A DNA stretch of 64,000 nucleotides from Pectobacterium sp. CFBP8739 (GTDB lineage: Bacteria; Pseudomonadota; Gammaproteobacteria; Enterobacterales; Enterobacteriaceae), in assembly GCF_013449375.1 (NCBI RefSeq), contig NZ_JACDRR010000005.1, positions 582,158-646,157 on the forward strand. Direction: 5' to 3'. The translations under genes were made by a program, and so were the position numbers. Positions within the stretch are counted from its first letter, which is position 1, and the number at the start of each line of letters is the position of its first letter. Below the pieces are notes generated by a model. That model was not told the origin of the DNA, did not search any database, and saw only the letters and a list, made by a program, of their open reading frames with translations. This document shows, one piece after another, positions 38,779-48,835 of this stretch.

Positions 38779-40517
38779 TGGCTCAGAGAAAAACGATGCA
38801 GGTATTAAAACCGTTTCTGGCACTCTACCGCCAACACATCTGGCGCTTAAGTTTGGGCATTGTGCTGGCTATTGCTACACTACTTGCTAGCATTGGCCTG
38901 CTTGCCCTCTCCGGATGGTTTCTGGCGGGGACCGCATTGGCAGGAATCGTCGGGCTAGTTACCTTCAACTATATGTTGCCTGCCGCAGGTGTGCGGGGTG
39001 CGGCGATTGCGCGCACGGCTGGGCGCTACTTCGAAAGGCTCGTCAGCCACGATGCCACCTTCCGCGTTCTGCTGCGCTTACGTGTTTTCACTTTCTCTCG
39101 CATTCTGCCGCTCTCTCCGGGTGGGCTGGCGCAATTTCGTCAGGCTGAATTGCTCAATCGGCTGGTGGCGGACGTGGACACGCTCGACCACCTCTATCTT
39201 CGCGTGATTTCCCCCATCGTCAGCGCATTCGCCGTCATTCTTATCGTCTGTTACAGTCTGAGCTTTATTGATGCCTCATTGGCGTTGACGCTTGGTGCCA
39301 TCATGCTGGTGCTGTTGTTATGTCTGCCGATTCTGTTTTATCGGGCAGGAAACGGTATCGGGCAGGACTTGACCGCGCTACGGGCGCAATACCGCCTCCA
39401 ATTAACGACCTGGCTACAAGGTCAGGCGGAGCTGACTGTCTTCGGCGCACTCGATCGCGTCCGCCAGCAGTTGGCGCTGGTGGAAATTAACTGGTTACGT
39501 CGTCAACGCCAGCAAGCCAATCTGACTGGCCTGTCTCAGGCAGTCATGATTCTGTGCAGCGGTCTGACCGTTACCCTGATTCTGTGGCTGGCAGCAGATG
39601 GCATTAACGGTAATCCACAGCCCGGCGCGTTGATTGCCCTGTTCGTGTTTGCCTCGCTTGCCGCCTTCGAGGCGTTGGCTCCCGTCACGGTGGCGTTTCA
39701 GCATATGGGGCAAGTTATTGCCTCCGCCGCTCGGGTCGATCAAATCATTCGTCAGCCCGTTGACGTGACGTTTCCTGAGCATGGCCCAGAAACGTCACGC
39801 GAGGCCTCACTCGTCCTCTCACATGTGGACTTCACTTACCCCGGCCAGCCACAGTCCGTGCTGCAAAACATTTCTCTTTCCATTAAATCAGGCGAACATC
39901 TGGCGCTGCTGGGGCGCACGGGGTGCGGAAAATCGACGCTCTTGCAACTGCTGACTCGGGCATGGAATTGTGAATACGGAGATATTACGTTGAATGGTCA
40001 TCCCCTCGCTGACTGGCGGGAAGAGGATCTCCGCACCATGATGAGTGTGGTACCACAGCGTGTGCATATTTTCAGCGCAACACTGCGTGATAACCTATTG
40101 TTGGCCGCACCGACGGCTCGGGACGAAAAGCTGGCCGAGGTATTACAGCAGGTTGGGTTAGAAAAACTGCTGGAAAACGAAGGACTGAATGCCTGGCTGG
40201 GCGAAGGCGGTCGACAGCTGTCCGGTGGCGAGCAGCGCCGTATCGCGTTGGCACGCGCCTTATTGCACGACGCACCGCTCGTTCTATTGGATGAACCGAC
40301 TGAAGGGTTGGATGCGGAAACCGAAAAGCGTATTCTGCAACTGCTCCGTCAGCACTGTGCCGATAAGACGCTGATCGTCATCACTCACCGGTTATACGGC
40401 TTAGAATCGATGGATCGCATCTGTATTCTGGATGATGGTAAAGTGATCGAACAGGGGAGCCATCAGGACTTAATGGCACAACAAGGTCGTTATTGGCAGT
40501 TCCGCCAACACGTTTAG
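38778..40517 (+). CDS. cydC: CydC, heterodimeric ABC exporter subunit for cytochrome bd assembly
   Basis: Partner of CydD. 579 residues: six transmembrane helices (about 15-310) and a C-terminal ATPase with Walker [15 protein letters not shown], canonical signature [16 protein letters not shown] and Walker [13 protein letters not shown]. Its canonical signature beside CydD's altered one fits an asymmetric heterodimer. Overlaps cydD by one base and is followed 34 bases later by aat with no terminator visible, so read-through into aat is likely. Confidence 0.97.
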   Translation: MAQRKTMQVLKPFLALYRQHIWRLSLGIVLAIATLLASIGLLALSGWFLAGTALAGIVGLVTFNYMLPAAGVRGAAIARTAGRYFERLVSHDATFRVLLRLRVFTFSRILPLSPGGLAQFRQAELLNRLVADVDTLDHLYLRVISPIVSAFAVILIVCYSLSFIDASLALTLGAIMLVLLLCLPILFYRAGNGIGQDLTALRAQYRLQLTTWLQGQAELTVFGALDRVRQQLALVEINWLRRQRQQANLTGLSQAVMILCSGLTVTLILWLAADGINGNPQPGALIALFVFASLAAFEALAPVTVAFQHMGQVIASAARVDQIIRQPVDVTFPEHGPETSREASLVLSHVDFTYPGQPQSVLQNISLSIKSGEHLALLGRTGCGKSTLLQLLTRAWNCEYGDITLNGHPLADWREEDLRTMMSVVPQRVHIFSATLRDNLLLAAPTARDEKLAEVLQQVGLEKLLENEGLNAWLGEGGRQLSGGEQRRIALARALLHDAPLVLLDEPTEGLDAETEKRILQLLRQHCADKTLIVITHRLYGLESMDRICILDDGKVIEQGSHQDLMAQQGRYWQFRQHV

Positions 40518-40551
40518 GGCAAACTCGGTTGAAACACAACGTTTGAAAAAC

Positions 40552-41256
40552 ATGCGCCTATATCAGCTATCGTCCCAATCGCTTCAGTTTCCTGATCCGA
40601 ATCATGCGCTAGATGACCCCAACGGCCTGCTGGCCGTTGGCGGCGATCTCTCAGTATCTCGGTTAACAGCGGCTTACCGCCAGGGCATTTTCCCCTGGTT
40701 TTCCCCCGGTGAGCCGATCTTATGGTGGTCTCCAAATCCACGCGCGGTCCTGTTTCCTGATGAACTCCATGTCAGCCGCAGTATGAAAAAATTTCTGAAG
40801 CGCCATACGTTTCACGCGACGCTGAATCAAGCCTTTGATGATGTCATTCACGCCTGCGCGCATGAACATCAGGACGGCACCTGGATTACGTCGGGTATTA
40901 TCTCAGCCTATCGCCAGCTTCATCAGGCCGGAAAAGCCCATTCCGTCGAAGTATGGCAGGATGACAAACTGGTTGGTGGATTATATGGCATTGAGCAAGG
41001 AAGATTATTTTGCGGCGAGTCGATGTTCAGCCGCACGGATAATGCGTCAAAATACGCGCTGCTGGCATTTCAACAGCATTTTATTCACCACGGTGGTGAG
41101 CTGATCGATTGTCAGGTGTTAAACGCTCATACGGCTTCTCTGGGCGTGAGTGAAATATCCCGCGATCGCTTTCTGCAACTGCTTTCTCAGTTTCAGGATC
41201 TTGATGTCGATGATGGCTGTTGGCTACCCCAACTGCTCGCCAAACCGACACTATAA
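40552..41256 (+). CDS. aat: Leucyl/phenylalanyl-tRNA-protein transferase Aat
   Basis: Adds Leu or Phe to proteins with N-terminal Lys or Arg, creating primary N-degrons read by ClpS. 234 residues from the ATG at 40552 ([11 protein letters not shown]), the E. coli length; an in-frame TTG three codons earlier is a poorer choice, and neither has a clear ribosome site. Core motifs: [32 protein letters not shown] and [10 protein letters not shown]. Sits close to clpA and clpS, so the N-degron pathway genes are clustered within about 4 kb. Confidence 0.96.
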   Translation: MRLYQLSSQSLQFPDPNHALDDPNGLLAVGGDLSVSRLTAAYRQGIFPWFSPGEPILWWSPNPRAVLFPDELHVSRSMKKFLKRHTFHATLNQAFDDVIHACAHEHQDGTWITSGIISAYRQLHQAGKAHSVEVWQDDKLVGGLYGIEQGRLFCGESMFSRTDNASKYALLAFQQHFIHHGGELIDCQVLNAHTASLGVSEISRDRFLQLLSQFQDLDVDDGCWLPQLLAKPTL

Positions 41257-41351
41257 TAGAGAAAAGTGGGTAAATAACGCCCCAAACGTGAACGCTTCTT
41301 TACATAATGTCGGTTTTTCGGCATTATCTTGCGGTTAAAAAATAAAGGTAG

Positions 41352-41588
<237 letters not shown>

Positions 41589-41640
41589 CCGGTTCGCTCA
41601 TCGCTGAGCACAGCGATATATGAGGATGTGACTCCTTCCC

Positions 41641-41674
41641 AGCCCTTCCCTTCATGGCAAGGGCTTTTGTTTTT
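41641..41674 (+). terminator. Rho-independent terminator of infA
   Basis: AGCCCTT (41641-41647) pairs with AAGGGCT (41659-41665); TTTTGTTTTT follows. Confidence 0.85.
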
Positions 41675-41698
41675 GGAGAGCGTCTGGCAAAGGGATGT

Positions 41699-41723
41699 AA
41701 AAAAGGGATGCCTTAGCATCCCT
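41699..41723 (-). terminator. Rho-independent terminator of clpA
   Basis: AGGGATGC (41704-41711) and GCATCCCT (41716-41723) with a 4-base loop; on the minus strand six T follow. Confidence 0.9.
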
Positions 41724-41750
41724 CATTTAGATAACAGCATACAATATCGA

Positions 41751-44024
41751 TTAATTAACGCTTTCCGCTTTCCGCTTCTGCGCGCTCTTGAAGCCGTACG
41801 TCAGTTGTTGTGTTTCTTTATCCAGTTTTACCGTGACAGAGCCACCGTCTACCAGCGAACCAAATAGCAGTTCGTTAGCCAGCGGTTTCTTGAGGCTTTC
41901 TTGCATCACGCGTGCCATCGGTCGAGCACCCATCGCTTTGTCGTAACCTTTTTCTGCCAGCCAGTTACGTGCTTCCTCACTGACTTCCAGCGAGACGCCC
42001 TTCGCATCCAACTGAGCCTGAAGTTCCACGATAAATTTATCGACAACCTGCTGGATGACGTCAGTAGACAGATGGTTGAACCAGATAATGCCATCCAAGC
42101 GATTACGGAATTCCGGCGTAAATACCTTCTTGATCTCTTCCATCGCATCACTGCTATTGTCCTGATGGATGATACCGATAGATTTACGCTGTGTTTCTCG
42201 CACGCCTGCGTTGGTGGTCATGACGACAATCACATTACGGAAATCCGCTTTGCGGCCATTGTTGTCCGTCAGCGTACCGTTATCCATTACCTGCAACAGC
42301 AGATTAAAGACGTCAGGATGCGCTTTCTCGATCTCATCCAGCAGCAATACCGCATGAGGATGCTTAATCACGGCATCCGTCAGCAGGCCGCCCTGATCGT
42401 AGCCCACATAGCCGGGAGGCGCACCAATCAAGCGGCTAACCGTATGACGTTCCATATATTCGGACATATCAAAGCGCAGCAGTTCAATATCCAGCGCTTT
42501 AGCTAGCTGTAACGTCACTTCCGTCTTACCGACACCAGTTGGACCAGCGAACAGGAAGGAACCGACCGGTTTACGCTCCTGCCCCAGCCCTGCACGGCTC
42601 ATCTTGATAGATTCAGACAGCGCTTCGATAGCCTTGTCCTGCCCGAACACCAGCATTTTCAGGCGGTCGCTGAGGTTTTTCAGCACATCACGATCGCTGG
42701 CGGAGACGGTTTTTTCTGGAATACGGGCAATACGGGCGACAACGGATTCGATGTCACTCACATTAACCGTTTTCTTACGCTTGCTGGCTGGCACCAGACG
42801 GCTGCGAGCGCCCGCTTCATCGATCACATCAATCGCTTTATCCGGCAGGTGACGATCGTTGATATATTTCACCGCCAGTTCTACCGCTGCGCGAATTGCT
42901 TTCGACGTATAGCGAACATCATGGTGAGCCTCATACTTCGGCTTCAGGCCATTAATGATTTGTATGGTTTCTTCCACGCTCGGTTCAGTAATATCGATTT
43001 TCTGGAAACGACGCGCGAGCGCCCGATCCTTTTCAAAGATATTACTGAATTCCTGATAGGTGGTTGAACCGATGACGCGAATTTTTCCGCTAGAAAGCAG
43101 CGGTTTAATCAGATTCGCAGCATCAACCTGACCACCGGACGCAGCACCCGCGCCGATAATCGTGTGAATTTCATCAATGAACAGAATACTGTTTTTATCC
43201 TGTTCGAGCTGTTTCAGCAGCGCCTTGAAACGTTTTTCAAAGTCACCGCGATATTTGGTGCCCGCCAGCAGCGCACCGATGTCCAGCGAGTACAGCGTGC
43301 ACTCTGCCATCACTTCCGGTACATCACCCTGCACAATACGCCAGGCCAGCCCTTCAGCAATCGCAGTTTTCCCCACGCCGGATTCGCCGACTAGCAACGG
43401 GTTGTTTTTACGACGGCGGCACAATACCTGAATCGTGCGTTCCAGTTCTTTATCCCGGCCAATGAGCGGATCGATACCGCCAACACGAGCCAGCTGATTC
43501 AGATTGGTGGTGAAGTTTTCCATACGATCTTCCCCTCCTGCCTGTTCTTCATTGACGGGATTTTCAGGGTTCGGCGCCTGATCGGTTTCTTCTTTACGCG
43601 TGCCGTGAGAAATAAAGTTCACCACATCCAGACGGCTGACGTCATGCTTACGCAGCAAGTAGGCAGCCTGAGATTCCTGTTCACTAAAAATCGCGACTAG
43701 AACGTTGGCGCCGGATACTTCGCTGCGGCCAGAGGACTGCACATGGAAGACGGCGCGTTGGAGTACGCGTTGGAAGCTGAGCGTTGGCTGAGTCTCTCGC
43801 TCGTCGTCACTTTGCGGTAATGTTGGTGTGGTCTGCTCAATGAACGCTTCCAGTTCCTGGCGCAGCGCAGCTAAATCTACCGTGCAGGCTTCCAGTGCTT
43901 CACGGGCGGCTGGGTTACTGAGCAGAGCTAACAGCAGGTGCTCCACGGTCATAAACTCGTGTCGGTGCTCACGCGCTCTGGCGAAAGCCATGTTGAGACT
44001 GAGTTCCAGTTCTTGATTGAGCAT
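41751..44024 (-). CDS. clpA: ATP-dependent Clp protease ATP-binding subunit ClpA
   Basis: Hexameric AAA+ unfoldase that feeds ClpP. 757 residues from the ATG at 44024 (MLNQELELSLNMAFARA) after a GGAGAGG site; a 5-codon upstream extension is unlikely. N-domain (about 1-145) binds ClpS; D1 Walker A GESGVGKTAIAEGL, D2 Walker A GPTGVGKTEVTLQL. The ClpP-docking loop reads KSIGIIHQDN, i.e. IGI where E. coli has IGL. Downstream of clpS on the same strand with a 29-base gap. Confidence 0.97.
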   Translation of the reverse strand: MLNQELELSLNMAFARAREHRHEFMTVEHLLLALLSNPAAREALEACTVDLAALRQELEAFIEQTTPTLPQSDDERETQPTLSFQRVLQRAVFHVQSSGRSEVSGANVLVAIFSEQESQAAYLLRKHDVSRLDVVNFISHGTRKEETDQAPNPENPVNEEQAGGEDRMENFTTNLNQLARVGGIDPLIGRDKELERTIQVLCRRRKNNPLLVGESGVGKTAIAEGLAWRIVQGDVPEVMAECTLYSLDIGALLAGTKYRGDFEKRFKALLKQLEQDKNSILFIDEIHTIIGAGAASGGQVDAANLIKPLLSSGKIRVIGSTTYQEFSNIFEKDRALARRFQKIDITEPSVEETIQIINGLKPKYEAHHDVRYTSKAIRAAVELAVKYINDRHLPDKAIDVIDEAGARSRLVPASKRKKTVNVSDIESVVARIARIPEKTVSASDRDVLKNLSDRLKMLVFGQDKAIEALSESIKMSRAGLGQERKPVGSFLFAGPTGVGKTEVTLQLAKALDIELLRFDMSEYMERHTVSRLIGAPPGYVGYDQGGLLTDAVIKHPHAVLLLDEIEKAHPDVFNLLLQVMDNGTLTDNNGRKADFRNVIVVMTTNAGVRETQRKSIGIIHQDNSSDAMEEIKKVFTPEFRNRLDGIIWFNHLSTDVIQQVVDKFIVELQAQLDAKGVSLEVSEEARNWLAEKGYDKAMGARPMARVMQESLKKPLANELLFGSLVDGGSVTVKLDKETQQLTYGFKSAQKRKAESVN

Positions 44025-44053
44025 AGGCACCTCTCCCAATAAATCGCCTGACT

Positions 44054-44374
44054 TCAGGCTTTTTCCAGCGTACAGAGCAGCGGGTGCTCATTTTCTCTGG
44101 CATAACGATTGACTTGTACGACCTTGGTCTCAGCCACTTCAGCACTGAATACGCCACAAATCGCTTTACCCTGATAATGCACGGTTAACATAAGCTGCGT
44201 GGCACGTTCAATATCATAAGAAAAGAACTTTTGCAGAACGTCAATAACAAATTCCATCGGGGTGTAATCATCGTTATTTAACACCACGTTATACATGGAG
44301 GGCGGCTGCAATTTTTCTTTCTGCTTATCGGCGGTCAGGCTCTCAGATTGTGACCACGTACTGTTGTTTCCCAT
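44054..44374 (-). CDS. clpS: ClpS adaptor for N-degron substrates
   Basis: Binds proteins with N-terminal Leu, Phe, Tyr or Trp and delivers them to ClpA. 106 residues, the E. coli length: flexible N-terminal extension (about 1-26) that is threaded by ClpA, then the folded core with the hydrophobic-pocket motif [16 protein letters not shown] and [11 protein letters not shown]. First gene of clpS-clpA, divergent from cspD. Confidence 0.98.
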   Translation of the reverse strand: MGNNSTWSQSESLTADKQKEKLQPPSMYNVVLNNDDYTPMEFVIDVLQKFFSYDIERATQLMLTVHYQGKAICGVFSAEVAETKVVQVNRYARENEHPLLCTLEKA

Positions 44375-44791
44375 TCTCTATCCACATCATGTAACGAATA
44401 TCGCAACCCGCGACATTGGTCTGTTATTCCCAATAGATCCGAGAAGCAGGAAATGGAGCCTGCGACTTGAAAGATGACGGGTACTCTACATTTACAGTAT
44501 CACGTCTACTTTTTATTTTACCACCTGAGGAATTAAATGGTTCCTGGAAAGTAAAATTCAAGGCCTGTAACCGATATCTTAAGTACGCAACACGATCGTC
44601 GGTTCATCAATAGCGTTATCTGCATCAAACTTTGACACACTCCCCTCAACACCTCGCGGTGGATCGCTTGACGCCGGGATCGATTTCACTAAAGTGTACG
44701 AATGAATTGATGAGGTTTTAATCAATTCATTCGTAGTAACCAAATAACCACACCTTACTGAAAAGAATACTCTTGCGAAGGATGTCAATGC
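44375..44791. other. clpS/cspD divergent control region
   Basis: 417 gene-free bases. The part next to cspD holds a candidate promoter, TTGACG (44668-44673) and TAAAGT (44690-44695) with a 16-base spacer, whose start point would fall inside the 15-bp inverted repeat listed separately. The clpS-proximal half shows nothing I can name. Confidence 0.5.
44697..44735 (+). promoter_or_regulatory. 15-bp perfect inverted repeat upstream of cspD
   Basis: TACGAATGAATTGAT (44697-44711) and ATCAATTCATTCGTA (44721-44735) are exact reverse complements around a 9-base loop, ending 56 bases before the cspD ATG. It overlaps the predicted transcription start, so it could be an operator or a 5' leader hairpin. 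No T-run follows, so it is not a normal terminator. Confidence 0.65.
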
Positions 44792-45013
44792 ATGGAGACA
44801 GGTACTGTTAAATGGTTCAATAATGCCAAAGGGTTTGGTTTTATCTGTCCAGAAGGGGGGGGTGACGATATCTTCGCGCACTACTCAACCATTCAAATGG
44901 ATGGCTACCGGACTCTGAAAGCCGGACAGGTTGTCAGGTTTGATGTTCATCAAGGGCCGAAAGGTAATCATGCCTGCCTGATCGTCCCGCAAATCGCCGA
45001 GGCCGCATCCTGA
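44792..45013 (+). CDS. cspD: Cold-shock-like protein CspD
   Basis: Single-stranded nucleic-acid binding cold-shock domain protein; in E. coli it is induced in stationary phase rather than by cold and inhibits replication. 73 residues. RNP1 KGFGFICP and RNP2 DIFAHYS motifs are intact. ATG at 44792 with GAAGGA 9 bases upstream. Divergent from clpS, a conserved arrangement. A perfect terminator follows at 45081. Confidence 0.97.
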   Translation: METGTVKWFNNAKGFGFICPEGGGDDIFAHYSTIQMDGYRTLKAGQVVRFDVHQGPKGNHACLIVPQIAEAAS

Positions 45014-45080
45014 CTCTTTTTATTCCCGACTCGTTTACTCAGAACACCTACGCTAAACCGTAAATGACGATAATACGATA

Positions 45081-45115
45081 AATGCCGTTCACGACACTGA
45101 ACGGCATTTTTATTT
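45081..45115 (+). terminator. Rho-independent terminator of cspD
   Basis: AATGCCGTTCA (45081-45091) and TGAACGGCATT (45098-45108) form an 11-bp stem followed by a T-rich tail. It may also serve the convergent ybjD. Confidence 0.92.
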
Positions 45116-45125
45116 CTGTATCACG

Positions 45126-46790
45126 CTAATCAGCACGCCCGCGAGCCAGCCACAGGACGCGGGAAAACATGCTGCGAATAAGCGGCGGAATGGCATCGCT
45201 GCCCATCGCCGCGGCTTCCATCGCCACCTCAATCGCCAGATCGGGTTTGGATGAACGATGAATAGCCTTGATGATAATCTTGTGCATCGAGAGTGGCACC
45301 TTCTCCGGTAACTGCGCGGTGCGGTGATAAACGTGACTGAACCCCTCACGATACATATAGTGTTCCATGTCCGATGCAGGTAAAACAGTCAGATGATCAC
45401 GTTCGCTCTCGTCCTGAGCGGTTAGCATGCTTTTCGCCGTTGCGGCATACTTTTTCCCCGCGTCGTCGCCATCGACCAATACATGCCATTCAATCCCCAT
45501 ACGTCGTGCGAACCTCAGTAATGGCCGAAGTCCGGACTGGGCAAACTCAATAACCTTCACGCCTTCCGCTTCAAAATGATGCCCGCATTGGCGTGCGAGT
45601 TCATTTAGCATCCAGACTTCTGTTTCCCCTTCCACCAGCAGCCAGCAGCGCGCGAAGAGTGAAGAAGGCCGATTCATGCGAATATGAAACGCAATGCGCC
45701 GGCTGTCTTCCGCACTCATGCCCTGACGACCAATACGGTATGTCGCAACCCTTGAAGACTCCCGCACCAGACGGCATACATGCTCCATCGGCACCAGCGA
45801 CAGCAACTCTCCCGAGTTCGTTGTCGTGACTTTCTGGAGCGGCAACTGCACCAGAAGCCCCCAGGCAACGGACAGCATAATCGGGTGCAGGCGGGTTTCG
45901 GGGTCTTCAATCAGCAAGAGCGGACGGGCATGCGGATCCAGCGCCACCGATCCTTTCGCCTGCAACAGCGTAGAAAACAACTCCAGCAGGATAATGCGGC
46001 GACTGCGGCTATTCGGGTCAGCAATCAGACGGTTGATGTTGTCCAGCGATCGCCACGACTTACCGTTGTGCGCTCGCGCATGACGATGGTGGCGTCGATC
46101 GTTACCCGTAGCATTTTGCTCGGAAAAATAGTGCTCCAACAGTTGCCGCATCGCCACCAGACCATGACGTAACTCTTTATCCGTCAACTTCTGCGGATTT
46201 TGTGCCAGTTCGCGCATCAGTTGCTCAAACTGCTGAGCCAGCTTTTCATTATTATTATCTAACGTCGCTGCCAGCGTCCCAGAACGCAGGCGCCGCATAA
46301 AGCGCGCATCGCGTAGCCGCAACACCGGATGCAGACGAATAATCTCTCTGGCCAGTTCATCAATATCATCCAGCGGTATCGGGTGCCCGTCGGCGTCCAG
46401 AAAGCTGCGCCAAGTAAAAACCGACTGGCTTTCGTCCACTTCCCCTTCCAGCCGATAGAAAATGCGATACAGCGATGCCTCGCCTTCCACCCACACAGGG
46501 CTAAGCGAGCGGTAACGTGGGGATAAATGGTGGCCGGGTGCGGTTTCACAAAAGGTGAAAATAATCTGAAGATGCTTTTCCCGACTATTTTCATCCCCCG
46601 GCGTGAAGTGAAAATCCTGCCGATCAAAATGATAAAGCGGTAACGTTGGTGCCAGTAGCAGTGAGAGCGCGTCCAGCAGGCTTGATTTCCCCCAGGCGTT
46701 TTCACCAATCAGCACATTATTTTCGTCCAGCATCAACGACAGACGATTGATTCCTCGAAATCCCAGGATTTCAATACTTTCCAGATGCAT
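45126..46790 (-). CDS. ybjD: YbjD-like OLD-family ATPase/TOPRIM nuclease-type protein
   Basis: 554 residues from the ATG at 46790 (MHLESIEILGFRGINR) after a GGAGAGAAGG site; the upstream in-frame extension is rejected. N-terminal SMC/RecF-like ATPase with Walker A GENAWGKSS and the late ABC region LLLIEDPETRLHP; C-terminal TOPRIM domain with the acidic motifs LVEGETE and LVDGDDAGKKY. This architecture is that of overcoming-lysogenization-defect nucleases, some of which act in phage defence, but YbjD is a chromosomal core gene of unknown role. Alone on its strand, convergent with cspD. Confidence 0.9.
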   Translation of the reverse strand: MHLESIEILGFRGINRLSLMLDENNVLIGENAWGKSSLLDALSLLLAPTLPLYHFDRQDFHFTPGDENSREKHLQIIFTFCETAPGHHLSPRYRSLSPVWVEGEASLYRIFYRLEGEVDESQSVFTWRSFLDADGHPIPLDDIDELAREIIRLHPVLRLRDARFMRRLRSGTLAATLDNNNEKLAQQFEQLMRELAQNPQKLTDKELRHGLVAMRQLLEHYFSEQNATGNDRRHHRHARAHNGKSWRSLDNINRLIADPNSRSRRIILLELFSTLLQAKGSVALDPHARPLLLIEDPETRLHPIMLSVAWGLLVQLPLQKVTTTNSGELLSLVPMEHVCRLVRESSRVATYRIGRQGMSAEDSRRIAFHIRMNRPSSLFARCWLLVEGETEVWMLNELARQCGHHFEAEGVKVIEFAQSGLRPLLRFARRMGIEWHVLVDGDDAGKKYAATAKSMLTAQDESERDHLTVLPASDMEHYMYREGFSHVYHRTAQLPEKVPLSMHKIIIKAIHRSSKPDLAIEVAMEAAAMGSDAIPPLIRSMFSRVLWLARGRAD

Positions 46791-46974
46791 CCTTCTCTCC
46801 TGTAGCGGCTGCCTGCGGTTTTCTGCTGCCATCGCGTGTTCTGCTGTCATCGCGAGTAGTGTAGATCATCTGACTATCGCGCATGTTGTCGCATTCCACG
46901 AGAAAACATTATTTTACTCAATGGTCACATTTTGTTCCTTAATTGAGAGTGATTTTCATTGCCCACCACCAAAA

Positions 46975-46988
46975 TTGCGCGAGATCAA
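46975..46988 (+). promoter_or_regulatory. Candidate FNR site of hcp
   Basis: TTGCGCGAGATCAA matches the FNR dyad with two mismatches in the left half. With a -10 at TATGCT (47040-47045) and start near 47052, its centre lies at about -70, a class I position. The E. coli hcp promoter is likewise FNR-activated from upstream. Confidence 0.5.
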
Positions 46989-47047
46989 ATTTACCTAAAG
47001 TTGCAGTAAAAAAGCCTTTTTACCTGCCTCGGCTGACACTATGCTTA

Positions 47048-47070
47048 AACAAGCATTTAAAATGCAACTT
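47048..47070 (+). promoter_or_regulatory. Candidate NsrR operator of hcp-hcr
   Basis: AACAAGCATTT-A-AAATGCAACTT is an 11-1-11 near-palindrome; the right half differs by one base from the NsrR consensus half AAGATGCATTT read on the other strand. It overlaps the predicted transcription start, 16 bases before the hcp ATG, fitting NO-relieved repression. Confidence 0.72.
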
Positions 47071-47086
47071 AAAAAAGGAAGTCATT

Positions 47087-48739
47087 ATGTTTTGTGTGCA
47101 ATGTGAACAAACGATTCGTACCCCTGTTGGAAACGGCTGCTCTTACGCGCAGGGCATGTGCGGCAAAACCGCAGAAACCTCCGACCTGCAAGACCTGCTG
47201 GTCGCTGTGCTGCAAGGGCTTTCTGCCTGGGCGCTGAAAGCGCGCGAACTGGATATTATCGATCACGCGGTAGACAGTTTTGCACCACGCGCCTTCTTCT
47301 CTACGTTGACCAACGTAAACTTCGATTCCCAGCGCATTATTGGCTACGCACAGGAAGCCATCACACTGCGTGAGTCTCTGGCCGTTCGCTGCCGTCTGCG
47401 CGATGCCACCGCGACGGTGGATCACCCCATGGCAACGTTGCAACTGGCTGGCAACGATATTCCGACCTTATTGCAACAGGCGGCGGATTTTGCGCTGGAC
47501 AGTGATAAAGCTATCGTCGGCGATGATATTCACGGCTTGCGCATGCTCAATCTCTACGGCCTGAAAGGTGCCGCAGCCTATATGGAGCACGCTCACGTTC
47601 TCGGTCAGTACGATGACGCGATCTATGCCGAATATCATGCCTTCATGGCATGGCTGGGCACACAGCCATCCGATGTTGATACCCTGCTGAACAACGCAAT
47701 GGGCATCGGTAAAATGAATTTCAACGTCATGGCGATCCTCGACCGGGGCGAAACCGACGCTTACGGTAACCCACAGCCGACCGCCGTTAACGTCCGTCCG
47801 ATTGCGGGTAAAGCCATTCTGATTTCCGGCCATGACCTGAAAGACCTGCGCATGTTGCTGGAGCAAACCGAAGACACGGGCATCAATATTTATACCCACG
47901 GCGAGATGTTGCCTGCACACGGTTACCCAGAGCTGAAAAAATTCAAGCATCTGGCAGGCAACTACGGCAGCGGCTGGCAGAACCAACAAACCGAATTCGC
48001 CAAATTCCCTGGCGCAATCGTCATGACCTCTAACTGCATTATCGATCCAAACGTTGGTAACTACGGTGACCGCATCTGGACGCGCAGTATCGTTGGCTGG
48101 CCGGGTGTGAACCATCTGGAAGGCGACGATTTCAGCCCAGTCATCGAACAGGCACAGGGTCTGGCGGGTTTCCCATACAGCGAAATCGAGCACATGATCA
48201 CCGTTGGCTTTGGCCGTGAAACCCTGCTGAGCGCGGCTGATACCGTGATCGATCTGGTCGCGCAGAAAAAACTGCGCCACGTTTTTCTGGTTGGCGGGTG
48301 CGACGGTAGCCGTGAAGAACGTAGCTACTTCACTGATTTCACGCTGAACGTTCCACAGGACTGCCTGATCATGACGCTGGCCTGTGGTAAATACCGTTTC
48401 AACAAACTGGATTTCGGTACGCTGGAAGGCCTGCCGCGTCTGCTGGATGTCGGCCAATGTAATGATGCCTACTCCGCCATTATTCTGGCCGTCAAACTGG
48501 CAGAAAAACTGGGCTGTGGCGTGAACGACCTGCCGCTGAGCCTGGTACTGTCCTGGTTTGAACAGAAGGCGATCGTCATTCTGCTCACCCTGCTGTCTCT
48601 TGGCGTGAAGAATATCTATACCGGGCCGACGGCGCCGGGCTTCCTGACGGACAACCTGCTCGCCATTCTGAACGAGAAATTCGGTATGCGGGCGATTACC
48701 ACCGTTGAACAGGACATAAACACCATTCTGGCAGCGTAA
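47087..48739 (+). CDS. hcp: Hydroxylamine reductase / hybrid-cluster protein Hcp
   Basis: Hybrid-cluster iron-sulfur protein; reduces hydroxylamine in vitro and NO in vivo, and drives protein S-nitrosylation in anaerobic E. coli. 550 residues from the ATG at 47087, the E. coli length, with AAAAAAGGAAG upstream; the longer open frame crosses the promoter. N-terminal cysteines Cys3, Cys6, Cys18 and Cys25 give CX2CX11CX6C, the facultative-anaerobe [2Fe-2S] type. Hybrid-cluster ligands occur in [16 protein letters not shown] and GQCNDAYSA. Transcribed with hcr. Confidence 0.98.
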   Translation: MFCVQCEQTIRTPVGNGCSYAQGMCGKTAETSDLQDLLVAVLQGLSAWALKARELDIIDHAVDSFAPRAFFSTLTNVNFDSQRIIGYAQEAITLRESLAVRCRLRDATATVDHPMATLQLAGNDIPTLLQQAADFALDSDKAIVGDDIHGLRMLNLYGLKGAAAYMEHAHVLGQYDDAIYAEYHAFMAWLGTQPSDVDTLLNNAMGIGKMNFNVMAILDRGETDAYGNPQPTAVNVRPIAGKAILISGHDLKDLRMLLEQTEDTGINIYTHGEMLPAHGYPELKKFKHLAGNYGSGWQNQQTEFAKFPGAIVMTSNCIIDPNVGNYGDRIWTRSIVGWPGVNHLEGDDFSPVIEQAQGLAGFPYSEIEHMITVGFGRETLLSAADTVIDLVAQKKLRHVFLVGGCDGSREERSYFTDFTLNVPQDCLIMTLACGKYRFNKLDFGTLEGLPRLLDVGQCNDAYSAIILAVKLAEKLGCGVNDLPLSLVLSWFEQKAIVILLTLLSLGVKNIYTGPTAPGFLTDNLLAILNEKFGMRAITTVEQDINTILAA

Positions 48740-48785
48740 TGAATTAAGGCGGACGACGTATCGACAGTCATCACATGACGTCCCA

Positions 48786-48809
48786 GCGGCGCACTTCCCA
48801 ATGCGCCGC
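48786..48809 (+). other. GC-rich hairpin between hcp and hcr
   Basis: GCGGCGCA (48786-48793) and TGCGCCGC (48802-48809) form an 8-bp stem; no T-run follows. It lies in the 96-base gap inside the operon and may set the ratio of the two proteins by processing or mRNA stability. Confidence 0.5.
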
Positions 48810-48835
48810 AAATCCGTTTCTTTTGGAGAATAACA

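Noticed and set aside
41643-41650. KOPS-like octamer GGGAAGGG on the minus strand
   Set aside because: A single occurrence inside a terminator gives no information on chromosome polarity.
45126-46790. ybjD as a phage-defence island
   Set aside because: The OLD/TOPRIM architecture is shared with defence nucleases, but no helicase or other defence genes flank it and it is at its conserved E. coli position.
46943-47086. N-terminal extension of hcp
   Set aside because: Would place the FNR and NsrR-like sites and the -10 inside the gene; the ATG at 47087 gives the exact family start MFCVQC.
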